NCBI RefSeq assembly: GCF_031951985.1
Contig: NZ_JAVLVU010000001.1
Coordinates: 4,588,001 to 4,652,000 of the forward strand
Reading direction: 5' to 3'
Origin: Mucilaginibacter terrae
GTDB lineage: Bacteria > Bacteroidota > Bacteroidia > Sphingobacteriales > Sphingobacteriaceae
Length of the DNA stretch: 64,000 bases
Position 1 is the first letter of the stretch. Every line of letters begins with the position of its first letter. This document shows, piece after piece, positions 43,909 to 51,406 of the stretch. The notes under the pieces were generated by a model that made no database searches, was not told the origin of the DNA, and was given only the letters and a program-made list of their open reading frames with translations. The position numbers and the translations under genes are program-made.

Positions 43909-45288
43909 TTACTTGCCAATGCAAAACTTCGAAAATATATTATCCAGTAGGTCGTCTGTTGTAACTGCGCCGGTTATTTCGCCAAGGTAGTGTAGGGCTT
44001 GTTTAATATCCATGGCTAAAAAGTCGGATGTTACCTGCATGTCAATGCCTTGCAGGGTTTTGATGAGCGCCTGCTCGGTTTTTTGTAGAGCTTCGAGGTG
44101 GCGTATGTTGGTTACCAGGGTTTCATTGCCGTTTAGGCGGCCTTGTATAGTGGTATCGTAAATGAGTTGCTTCAACTCGTCAATATGCAGCTTTTCTTTG
44201 GCCGATATGGCAACCAGCTTAGCCTCTTCGGGTAATATCAACAGGTATTTATTTATGGCGGTATTAGCCAAATCAATTTTGTTGGCTACAATGAGGGTCG
44301 GCATACCGGGTTTGTACAAACTTTCAATATCCTGCTTTAACTCCTCAGGCAATAGGTTTTCTACATCAAAAACATACAGCAGCAAGGCCGACTGACTAAT
44401 TTTCTCCATGGTTTTTTGCACGCCAATTTGCTCAATGGCATCTGTGGCTTCGCGGATGCCGGCCGTATCAATCAGGCGAAAGTTGATGCCGTTGATGTTC
44501 AGCGTTTCTTCAATGGTATCGCGGGTGGTGCCGGCAATGTGGCTTACAATAGCGCGTTCTTCGTTGAGCAGCGCGTTTAAAAGGGTTGATTTTCCCGCGT
44601 TTGGCCTGCCTGCTATTACTGTATTAATGCCCTGTTTAACAGCATTTCCTAATTCAAATGATTGTATAAGTTTGCCAATAACGCGTGTTAAATCATGTAT
44701 AAGCTGTTTTAACTGGGCACGATTAGCAAATTCTACATCCTCTTCCGAAAAGTCAAGTTCCAATTCTATCATCGAGGCAAAATGGACTAACTGCTCGCGC
44801 AAAACCTGTAATTCGGTGCTGTATCCACCGCGTAATTGTTGCAGGGCTACCTGTTGAGAGGCTTTGGAGTCGGAGGCTATCAGGTCGGCTACGGCTTCAG
44901 CTTGTGATAGGTCGAACTGGCCGTTGAGGAAGGCGCGCATGGTAAATTCGCCGGGTTTGGCCGAGCGTGCGCCTTGTTTAATCAATAATTTTATGATGCT
45001 CTGTATGATGTAGTTAGAACCGTGGCACGAGATTTCTACCACGTTTTCTTTAGTGTACGAGCGCGGGCCGATGAAAATGGAGGCCAGTACTTCATCAAGT
45101 ACCAATTCGCCATCGTTAATGGTACCAAAGTGGATGGTGTGTGTAGCCTGCATAGTAAGGTTTTTACCCTTAAATACGCTGTTAGCAATAGCAATGGCAT
45201 CCGGTCCCGAAAGGCGGATTACACCAATAGCGCCGGTTCCGTTCGGGGTGGCCAGCGCCACTATAGTATCCTGATCTAAATAATTCAT
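43909..45288 (-). CDS. mnmE: tRNA modification GTPase MnmE
   Basis: With MnmG installs the 5-carboxymethylaminomethyl (or taurine-like) group on U34 of tRNAs reading purine-ending codons. 459 residues. N-terminal formyl-THF-binding domain (YLDQDTIVALATPNGTGAIG, VVEISCHGS), helical domain (AKPGEFTMRAFLNGQFDLSQ, AEAVADLIASD), inserted G domain with GRPNAGKSTLLNALLNEERA (about 225-244), AGTTRD and NKIDLA, and the conserved C-terminal FSKFCIGK. mnmG is not in the window. Stands alone at the right side of the polysaccharide locus. Confidence 0.97.
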   Translation of the reverse strand: MNYLDQDTIVALATPNGTGAIGVIRLSGPDAIAIANSVFKGKNLTMQATHTIHFGTINDGELVLDEVLASIFIGPRSYTKENVVEISCHGSNYIIQSIIKLLIKQGARSAKPGEFTMRAFLNGQFDLSQAEAVADLIASDSKASQQVALQQLRGGYSTELQVLREQLVHFASMIELELDFSEEDVEFANRAQLKQLIHDLTRVIGKLIQSFELGNAVKQGINTVIAGRPNAGKSTLLNALLNEERAIVSHIAGTTRDTIEETLNINGINFRLIDTAGIREATDAIEQIGVQKTMEKISQSALLLYVFDVENLLPEELKQDIESLYKPGMPTLIVANKIDLANTAINKYLLILPEEAKLVAISAKEKLHIDELKQLIYDTTIQGRLNGNETLVTNIRHLEALQKTEQALIKTLQGIDMQVTSDFLAMDIKQALHYLGEITGAVTTDDLLDNIFSKFCIGK

Positions 45289-45451
45289 CTTACAAGTACA
45301 AAAATGCTCAATATTGTGCTAAAGCATAGCATCACCACTTTGTTTTTTCTTCTGAAAACCGCGAGATTGCCCGGTTTTATCCCGGTGTTTCATAAAGTGT
45401 TTTAAGTGCTTGCAACACATTGAACACTGGCAAAATCATGTCACCAATAAT

Positions 45452-46096
45452 TTATAAAATCTTTTTCAACTCAGCAAATTGATTGATGACAGCCACCGGC
45501 TCATCATTGGTTTGGCCAAAGCCGTAGTTGGCAAAAATAATTGGTACACCGGCTTTGGTAGCGCTGTCATAATCGCCCTGGGTATCGCCTACGTAAACAG
45601 GGGCTTTCAGGTTATAATCATGCACTACATCTAATATGTTCTGAAACTTGGGTTGCCCTTTGGTGCCAAAGCACTGGTGGCCCGCAAATGTATCTTCCAT
45701 ATCATTTAATCTTAAAAAGGTTTCAATATATCCGCATTGGCAATTGCTTACCACAAACAGTTTATAATTGGTTTTCAGGTAATCCAGGGTTTCTTTAAGC
45801 CGGGGATACAACTCGCCGCCTTTTTGGTTAAGCACCTCCAATTCGTATTTGGCGCAGCGTGCTTTAAATTCCTCACGCACCTGGGGCTCAAGATAAGGGA
45901 AAAGCTTTTCAAAAATGGCGTCGTAAGCCATACCGGTTATGGAGCGTACCGTTTGTTGGGTTATATCGTCTTTAACATAATCAACCTCTTCTTTGGCCTT
46001 TTGCCAGGCAGTGGCCACGTTTGCGGTCGAATCCCAAAGGGTGCCGTCAAGGTCAAAGATGATGCTGTCGTATTTGCTTTTTAAATCGATATTCAT
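45452..46096 (-). CDS. HAD-superfamily phosphatase, phosphoglycolate-phosphatase-like
   Basis: 214 residues. Motif I IIFDLDGTLWDSTANVATAW (catalytic Asp about 14/16), motif II in LFVVSNCQCG, motif III Lys around GTKGQPKFQ, motif IV VYVGDTQGDYDSATKAGVPI. The cap domain (about 20-90) is the helical C1 type, as in Gph/pyrophosphatase PpaX. Expected to dephosphorylate small phosphorylated metabolites; substrate not inferable. Monocistronic. Confidence 0.88.
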   Translation of the reverse strand: MNIDLKSKYDSIIFDLDGTLWDSTANVATAWQKAKEEVDYVKDDITQQTVRSITGMAYDAIFEKLFPYLEPQVREEFKARCAKYELEVLNQKGGELYPRLKETLDYLKTNYKLFVVSNCQCGYIETFLRLNDMEDTFAGHQCFGTKGQPKFQNILDVVHDYNLKAPVYVGDTQGDYDSATKAGVPIIFANYGFGQTNDEPVAVINQFAELKKIL

Positions 46097-46218
46097 AACT
46101 GCCGCAAAAATAACCTTTTATGCCTGCTGCCCGGTTTTATATTTATAAACTTACATAAGCAAAACATAAAGCTTTAATTTAACCTTGTTACGTATATTAA
46201 GCCCTTAAAATTTTAACA

Positions 46219-47499
46219 ATGCGCCACCAGGTTCTACAGTATTTTTTAATGTTAGCAGCAGCCAGTATTATACTTGATATATATGTATACACCGGTATAA
46301 AAGTTCTTTTAGCAGGAGTAAAACCACCGGTAAAACGAGTGGTTGCGGCTGCACATTTCATAGTAAATATTGGGGTAATGCTGGCCCTGCTTTGGGGGCT
46401 TAACAGTGCTACCAAACCTCCGGGTATGACAATTATACACCAGTGGTTGCTTAGTGTTTTTATAACGCTGCTGGTAACCAAAGTTGTGTTTTCGTTGGTG
46501 TTGTTTGTTAGTGATATTTACAGGATGATAGCCGGGCTCATCAACCGCTTTAAAAATAACCATAAGCCCAAAAAAGCTTTACCTACCCGTAGGCGCTTTG
46601 TAAGCGAAGCAGGATTGTTACTGGCTTCGGTGCCCTTAACGTCGTTTATATACGCTATGGTTAAAGGCAAATATGATTACAAGGTGCATCGCCATACCTT
46701 GTATTTTGAAGATTTGCCCGAGGCTTTTGACGGCTTTACCATTACCCAGCTATCTGATATTCATTCCGGAAGTTTTGATAATGCCGAGGCCATGCAGCGC
46801 GGGATTGATCTGGCTAATGCTCAGAAATCGGACTTGTTTGTGTTTACCGGCGATCTGGTTAACAATGTGGCCACCGAAATTGAACCTTACATCCATCGTT
46901 TTAAACAATTAAAAGCACCTTATGGTAAGTTTTCGGTGTTGGGCAATCATGATTATGGCGATTATATAAAATGGCCGAGCGATGCGGCTAAAACAGCTAA
47001 CATGTCGGCCTTATTTGATCATCATAAGGAAATGGGTTTTAAACTCATGCTTGACGAAAGTATTGAACTCAATAAAGATGGCCAGTCTATCACACTTATA
47101 GGCGTACAAAACTGGGGGAGCTCGTTTATAAAAGCGGGCAACCTTGATAAAGCGCTGGACGGTGTACAGGCTAAAGCTTTTAAAGTTTTGCTATCACACG
47201 ATCCAACTCATTGGGAAAAAATTGTACGTTACCATCCATCACATGTGCATTTAACGCTTTCGGGCCACACGCATGGCGCGCAGTTTGGGGTGGAGACCGA
47301 TAAATTCAGGTGGAGCCCGGTTAAATACCGCTATCTTAATTGGGCAGGGTTAATGATTGAAAACGGCCGAAATTTATACGTAAACCGTGGTTTTGGTTTC
47401 TTAGCCTTTTCAGGAAGATTAGGGATTTGGCCGGAGATTACGGTTTTAGAATTAAAGAAGGGCACCGCAACCAAGCCTTCAACAGAAGTGAGGGCCTAA
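46219..47499 (+). CDS. Membrane-anchored metallophosphoesterase (YkuE-like)
   Basis: 426 residues. Four transmembrane segments in the first about 110 residues (YFLMLAAASIILDIYVYTGI; VVAAAHFIVNIGVMLALLWG; VFITLLVTKVVFSLVLFVSD), an RR segment (PTRRRFVSEAGLLLASVPLT) like a second anchor, then the phosphoesterase with ITQLSDIHSGSF, FTGDLVNNVA, VLGNHDYGDY, LLSHDPTHW and LTLSGHTHGAQFG. This layout matches YkuE/YaeI-type enzymes. These act on phospholipid or nucleotide-linked substrates at the membrane; the actual substrate is unknown. Confidence 0.9.
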   Translation: MRHQVLQYFLMLAAASIILDIYVYTGIKVLLAGVKPPVKRVVAAAHFIVNIGVMLALLWGLNSATKPPGMTIIHQWLLSVFITLLVTKVVFSLVLFVSDIYRMIAGLINRFKNNHKPKKALPTRRRFVSEAGLLLASVPLTSFIYAMVKGKYDYKVHRHTLYFEDLPEAFDGFTITQLSDIHSGSFDNAEAMQRGIDLANAQKSDLFVFTGDLVNNVATEIEPYIHRFKQLKAPYGKFSVLGNHDYGDYIKWPSDAAKTANMSALFDHHKEMGFKLMLDESIELNKDGQSITLIGVQNWGSSFIKAGNLDKALDGVQAKAFKVLLSHDPTHWEKIVRYHPSHVHLTLSGHTHGAQFGVETDKFRWSPVKYRYLNWAGLMIENGRNLYVNRGFGFLAFSGRLGIWPEITVLELKKGTATKPSTEVRA

Positions 47500-47533
47500 A
47501 AGATGTGGTGGATATATAATTTTAATTATCGAA

Positions 47534-47560
47534 ACTTCCGCTTGATAAACGAGCGGAAGT
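47534..47560. terminator. Hairpin between convergent genes
   Basis: ACTTCCGCT (47534-47542) and AGCGGAAGT (47552-47560) form a 9-bp perfect stem; GAAAC/GTTTC flanks can extend it. No clear U tract. Confidence 0.45.
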
Positions 47561-47569
47561 GGTTTCCTT

Positions 47570-48391
47570 CTACAATGTAACCGTCTTCAAACTATCGGTA
47601 TTGGTTTTGCTTGATGGCGTTTCCCACAGTAGGGTTGGAGCTGTTAATCTTAAATGCTCAACCGATTTCTTTTTTTGTACGGCATTAGCTACCGTAAGCA
47701 ATTTCTTTTTTGACGGCTGCTGCTTTTTGGCAGCTTTGAGCGCAGCCAGGGCGGCCAGTTTTTTCTGCTGCTCGGCAATAATTAAATCTTCTTTTTTAAT
47801 GCTTTCATCCAGGCCCTGAAAAACGTTTTCGGCCGGTGCTACCTGTATAAAGGTGTATAAACGGCTAAAAGTATTTTTCACAGCCGAATCCTGCGAAGCC
47901 AGTTTGTTTTTTAAAGCAATGCGGTGTGCTTCTTTCAGGTCTCTTTGCGCCAGTTTGTAGTCTTTAATGTCTATTTTAATAGCTGCTAAATCTACCAGGC
48001 TACTCACTATGGCCGGGGCCGATTTTTGCCTGCGCGACAAAGTATTAGCTTGTAGTATGAACCATTTGGCTTGTGTATATTTTTTTTGTGCGCGGTAAGC
48101 TTTTGATAAGTTAGTATAGCTATAAACCATACCAGTTGTATCGCTGTACTTGTAATACGTTTTCATGGCCAGCATGGTGTAGTTTATAGCGTTTTCCTGC
48201 GATATGCGCTTTATGTAGTTGTTTGCACTGTTTTTAAGCAGGTAGCAGTTAGCAATTTGGGTATATATGCCCGCCTTGGCTACATCATCAGTAGTAAGTT
48301 GTAGTTGTTGTTTAAGGCTATCAAGGGTATCGGCTTTTGATGCTAACGTAAACAGTAATAAATATGCTGATAGTAAAACTAATTTTTTCAT
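47570..48391 (-). CDS. TPR-type periplasmic protein, hypothetical
   Basis: 273 residues from MKKLVLLSAYLLL (an upstream ATG at 48433 adds 14 residues and is less likely). Signal peptide to ASKA. The body is all helical, with TPR-like repeats (DDVAKAGIYTQIANCYLLKN, GMVYSYTNLSKAYRAQKKYT, DYKLAQRDLKEAHRIALKNK), then a coiled, Lys/Ala-rich stretch (AEQQKKLAALAALKAAKKQQ) and a low-complexity end. It resembles the sensor part of Bacteroidota TPR histidine kinases but has no kinase. Function unknown. Confidence 0.7.
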   Translation of the reverse strand: MKKLVLLSAYLLLFTLASKADTLDSLKQQLQLTTDDVAKAGIYTQIANCYLLKNSANNYIKRISQENAINYTMLAMKTYYKYSDTTGMVYSYTNLSKAYRAQKKYTQAKWFILQANTLSRRQKSAPAIVSSLVDLAAIKIDIKDYKLAQRDLKEAHRIALKNKLASQDSAVKNTFSRLYTFIQVAPAENVFQGLDESIKKEDLIIAEQQKKLAALAALKAAKKQQPSKKKLLTVANAVQKKKSVEHLRLTAPTLLWETPSSKTNTDSLKTVTL

Positions 48392-48493
48392 AAACAGGGC
48401 ATTAAATGCTTTTGTAATATAAATACAAAACACATGCCTGTTTATGAGATATTAACAATATGCGGTATAAATGTGGATAAATAGAATGCTAAA

Positions 48494-49432
48494 TTACTGA
48501 ATTATAGCTTCGTACTGGTTAAGCCAGTTATTTATCACCTTTGATTTGGCAGCAATAAAGTTAAATAGTGCAATACCAATAGCTGCAGTGGTAATACCTG
48601 CCAGCACATCTAACAAATAGTGGTGGCTGGTGTATACAGCGGCAAACCAAATACCCACTGTTACGGTAATGAAGAAAATATTGGCCCAGCCCAAGCGGTT
48701 TTTAAGGCCGTAATATACCACTATAAGCGGGTAGCTGGAGTGTAATGATGGCATAGCCGCAAATACGTTTGAGCCTTTTGAGTAAATGTTTTTAAACAGG
48801 TTGATATGAAAGTAAGCATCAAACCTGCTCAGGCCGGCAGTGTTGCCCGGCGTTGCCTTAAAAAAGTGAAAGCCGTGATGCTGTATGTACCATGGTGGTG
48901 CAGCAGGGTAGGTGTAATATACTACAAAGCCCAGCAAATTTACCACCACAAACGTTAACGAAAAATACAGGAACTCGCGCTTGCGGGTAAAAAAGAGGTA
49001 AGCAGCAAAACCCAATGGTACGGGTATCCAGCATAAGTAAAATATGCCGGATAAAATATCCAAAAAAGTGGAGCTATGTATGCGCCAGTACTCGTTTGGA
49101 CTAACTATATGGCCGGCCTGGTTTATACCAAACACATGCTTTTCAAAATTATACAGCTCGGCTAAGTGTACCCGGCTGTAATTGTAATTCGGAAAAGCCT
49201 TCATGTAATCGAATATTATCCAATACACAATGAAGATCGAAAAGCCCAGCACAAATTTGCGGGTAATGCCCGAGGCATAAAACAAACTGTAAAACAGGCA
49301 AATAAGTACGATCTGATCGCCTTTATAGCCAACCAGCAGGTAAGATGCCAGTAAATAGGCAACAGCCGCCAGCGTTACAATCAGGAAGTTTTTGAGGGTA
49401 ATTGGCGCGCCTTTGGATATGGCAAAACTCAT
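48494..49432 (-). CDS. PAP2-superfamily membrane phosphatase/transferase, Aur1-like
   Basis: 312 residues with about seven transmembrane helices. PAP2 active-site motifs: C1-like YTYPAAPPWYIQ, C2 AAMPSLHSSYPLIVVYYG (His in PSLH), and C3 YTSHHYLLDVLAG (His, Asp). Inositol phosphorylceramide synthases (Aur1 type) share this structure. Fourth gene of the operon starting at 51374; its ATG overlaps the hydroxylase stop by four bases (ATGA). The combination with a CDP-alcohol phosphatidyltransferase and a fatty acid hydroxylase suggests a role in inositol-lipid or sphingolipid head-group transfer. The specific reaction is inferred. Confidence 0.82.
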   Translation of the reverse strand: MSFAISKGAPITLKNFLIVTLAAVAYLLASYLLVGYKGDQIVLICLFYSLFYASGITRKFVLGFSIFIVYWIIFDYMKAFPNYNYSRVHLAELYNFEKHVFGINQAGHIVSPNEYWRIHSSTFLDILSGIFYLCWIPVPLGFAAYLFFTRKREFLYFSLTFVVVNLLGFVVYYTYPAAPPWYIQHHGFHFFKATPGNTAGLSRFDAYFHINLFKNIYSKGSNVFAAMPSLHSSYPLIVVYYGLKNRLGWANIFFITVTVGIWFAAVYTSHHYLLDVLAGITTAAIGIALFNFIAAKSKVINNWLNQYEAIIQ

Positions 49433-50058
49433 TTTGCCTTCTTCATAAAATCAGAACCAAACACCTTATCCCAAATTGGTGAGCTTACGCCGTAACCTTT
49501 GCTGGGGTCCTGGTAATGGTGCAACATGTGGTGCTGTTTAATGGCTTTCCACATCCCGCCTTTAAAGTTAAAGTGATGTATAGCGTAGTGCGATATATCG
49601 TAAATTAAGTAACCTATTAAAAAGCCCGGGAAAAACGAGTAGATATATCCCTCTGGTAAGATCCAGTTAAACAACAGGAATAAGATAGTAGCCATAGGTA
49701 TACTGGCCGATGGCGGCATTACCAAACGCTTGGCATCGCTTGGGTAATCATGATGCACACCATGAAATATAAAGTGTATACGTAATGCCCACTCGGCCTT
49801 AGGCACAAAGTGAAAAACAAAGCGGTGCAAAATGTATTCGGCAAAAGTCCAGAATGCTAAACCGGCTACCATGAGGCCAAAAAAGCCGGCAATGGTAACA
49901 GTGGTATGGGTAAATGCCCAATAACATAAAAAGCCTATAATGGGTATAAACACATATAAAGGCACTGTCCAATGTACTTTTGAAAGCGCCTCCATAAAGT
50001 CGCTTTTAAACATTCGTACAGATTCACTCGAGTTGGAAACGTAATTCTTTTTCATCAC
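49429..50058 (-). CDS. Fatty acid hydroxylase / sterol desaturase family protein
   Basis: 209 residues with four membrane segments. The diiron His clusters are complete: HRFVFH (about 83), HFIFHGVHHDYP (about 102-113), YDISHYAIHHF (about 168) and HHMLHHYQDP (about 185). Such enzymes hydroxylate acyl chains or sterol-like rings; small bacterial forms next to sphingolipid genes are candidate ceramide 2-hydroxylases (Fa2h-like). Overlaps the PAP2 gene start (ATGA) and lies 3 bases after DUF4833, so translation is tightly coupled in the operon. Confidence 0.88.
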   Translation of the reverse strand: MMKKNYVSNSSESVRMFKSDFMEALSKVHWTVPLYVFIPIIGFLCYWAFTHTTVTIAGFFGLMVAGLAFWTFAEYILHRFVFHFVPKAEWALRIHFIFHGVHHDYPSDAKRLVMPPSASIPMATILFLLFNWILPEGYIYSFFPGFLIGYLIYDISHYAIHHFNFKGGMWKAIKQHHMLHHYQDPSKGYGVSSPIWDKVFGSDFMKKAK

Positions 50059-50061
50059 TTA

Positions 50062-50643
50062 TCAAGGTTTAAAACGCTCGGTAACTTCTTTACCGGTTAC
50101 CGGGTCTGATCCTTTAAATTCTACAAATCGCACATTAGGAACCCAAAAAGAGCCTCCCTCTATTCTAAGGAAAATTCGGTTGACTATGAGCTGGCGTTGT
50201 GCAATAGTTGCGAAGATATGATATTTTCCGTCAGCAGCCTTCATCAGGGTGAGCGGAAATTTTTTGTATGACACAAATCTGATGTCAAACTTTCCGTTGC
50301 CCAATGCTTTTGAGTTAACTCCGTAGGCAAATTTGCGCTGAATAAAATTCAGATCAGCCTTTTCGCCTTTATCATGATACCTTATCCAGTAAGGATGTAC
50401 GGGTTCGTCCTCGTCTATCTTACCGTCTTTATCAATGTTCAACTCGTAAACAATAGTATTAGCGTTGGGCGTACGTTGCACATAAAATAATCGCTCTACG
50501 TTTGCCGGGAGGGCCGGGTAAGGGTTTCCGGGTAAGGTATGAATGTTTTTAGTAGTATCGGCCGGTATTGTATGTGCCGATGCAGTATTTGCGGTAGCTA
50601 TTAGTATTAATAAGCCACCTATAGTAAATAGGATATTTTTCAT
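50062..50643 (-). CDS. DUF4833 periplasmic protein
   Basis: 193 residues with a signal peptide (MKNILFTIGGLLILIATANT, cleavage near ASA). The mature part matches DUF4833: LFYVQRTPNANTIVYELNID, HPYWIRYHDKGEKADLNFIQ, KFDIRFVSYKKFPLTLMKAA, and the end VRFVEFKGSDPVTGKEVTER. Its biochemical role is unknown, but it is typically found beside CDP-alcohol phosphatidyltransferase and PAP2 genes in this phylum, as here, which points to lipid head-group metabolism. Gaps: 11 bases to the upstream gene, 3 to the downstream gene. Confidence 0.82.
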   Translation of the reverse strand: MKNILFTIGGLLILIATANTASAHTIPADTTKNIHTLPGNPYPALPANVERLFYVQRTPNANTIVYELNIDKDGKIDEDEPVHPYWIRYHDKGEKADLNFIQRKFAYGVNSKALGNGKFDIRFVSYKKFPLTLMKAADGKYHIFATIAQRQLIVNRIFLRIEGGSFWVPNVRFVEFKGSDPVTGKEVTERFKP

Positions 50644-50654
50644 TGTAAGGATGT

Positions 50655-51374
50655 TTAAGCTTGGTTCTCAGCTTCGTCTAACGCTTTTTTGGCATCCATT
50701 AAACGCCTGAAAGCTGTTAAATTGGTTAAAACGGCTAAAACGGTAATAGGAAAGGTAAATATCGACATGGTTTCGAACACGTGATATTTGATACCCGGAA
50801 CATATAATTTATAATCGCCACCCATATAGGTTGATGCTATGCCGCAAATAAGGGCAAACAAACCAATGGTTACCACACGCTCAGGGCGCTGCATTAAACC
50901 ACCTTTTATTTCAACACCCAAACCTTCGGCACGGGCGCGTACATAACTTACCATCATAGAACCAATGAGGGCAATAAAAGCAAATATAGAGCTCAGGAAG
51001 TAGTGATTGGCCACCAGGTAATAGCAAATACCCAGAAACATGATCAGCTCACTGTAACGGTCTAAAACCGAATCGAACAAGGCACCGAATACCGATTTCA
51101 TGTTACCCAGGCGGGCTACCTGCCCGTCTAACATATCAAACAAACCGGCAAACAAAATAAGTGCGCCGGCCCATCCCACTTCGTTCAAGTTATCGCGTGT
51201 ACCTTCTTCGGCACCCCAAATAAATACGGCTGCAACACCAATATTTAAAATAAAACCTATGAGTGTTACCGCATTTGGCGTAAGCCCTACTTTAATTAAC
51301 ACCTTTACAAAAGGGTCGATTACGCGGTAGATGCCCAGCTGAAGGTTGTTACGCAGTGATGTTTGTTGTGCCAT
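50655..51374 (-). CDS. CDP-alcohol phosphatidyltransferase family protein
   Basis: 239 residues, six transmembrane helices. The CDP-AP signature (DGxxARx8Gx3Dx3D) is intact in GLFDMLDGQVARLGNMKSVF followed by GALFDSVLDRYSELIM (about 80-115). It joins a CDP-diacylglycerol or related CDP-alcohol to a second alcohol. The operon partners (DUF4833, fatty acid hydroxylase, Aur1-like PAP2) make phosphatidylinositol or phosphatidylinositol-phosphate synthesis the best hypothesis, similar to known inositol-lipid clusters in gut Bacteroidota; phosphatidylglycerol-type synthesis is an alternative. First gene of the operon, 32 bases after the DUF5686 gene. Confidence 0.88.
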   Translation of the reverse strand: MAQQTSLRNNLQLGIYRVIDPFVKVLIKVGLTPNAVTLIGFILNIGVAAVFIWGAEEGTRDNLNEVGWAGALILFAGLFDMLDGQVARLGNMKSVFGALFDSVLDRYSELIMFLGICYYLVANHYFLSSIFAFIALIGSMMVSYVRARAEGLGVEIKGGLMQRPERVVTIGLFALICGIASTYMGGDYKLYVPGIKYHVFETMSIFTFPITVLAVLTNLTAFRRLMDAKKALDEAENQA

Positions 51375-51406
51375 TGTATATACCGGAAAAACCGGTGCTA
51401 AATTAA

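Noticed and set aside
48460..48490. TGTGGATAA near 48470 as a DnaA box
   Set aside because: Single isolated copy, expected by chance in AT-rich DNA.
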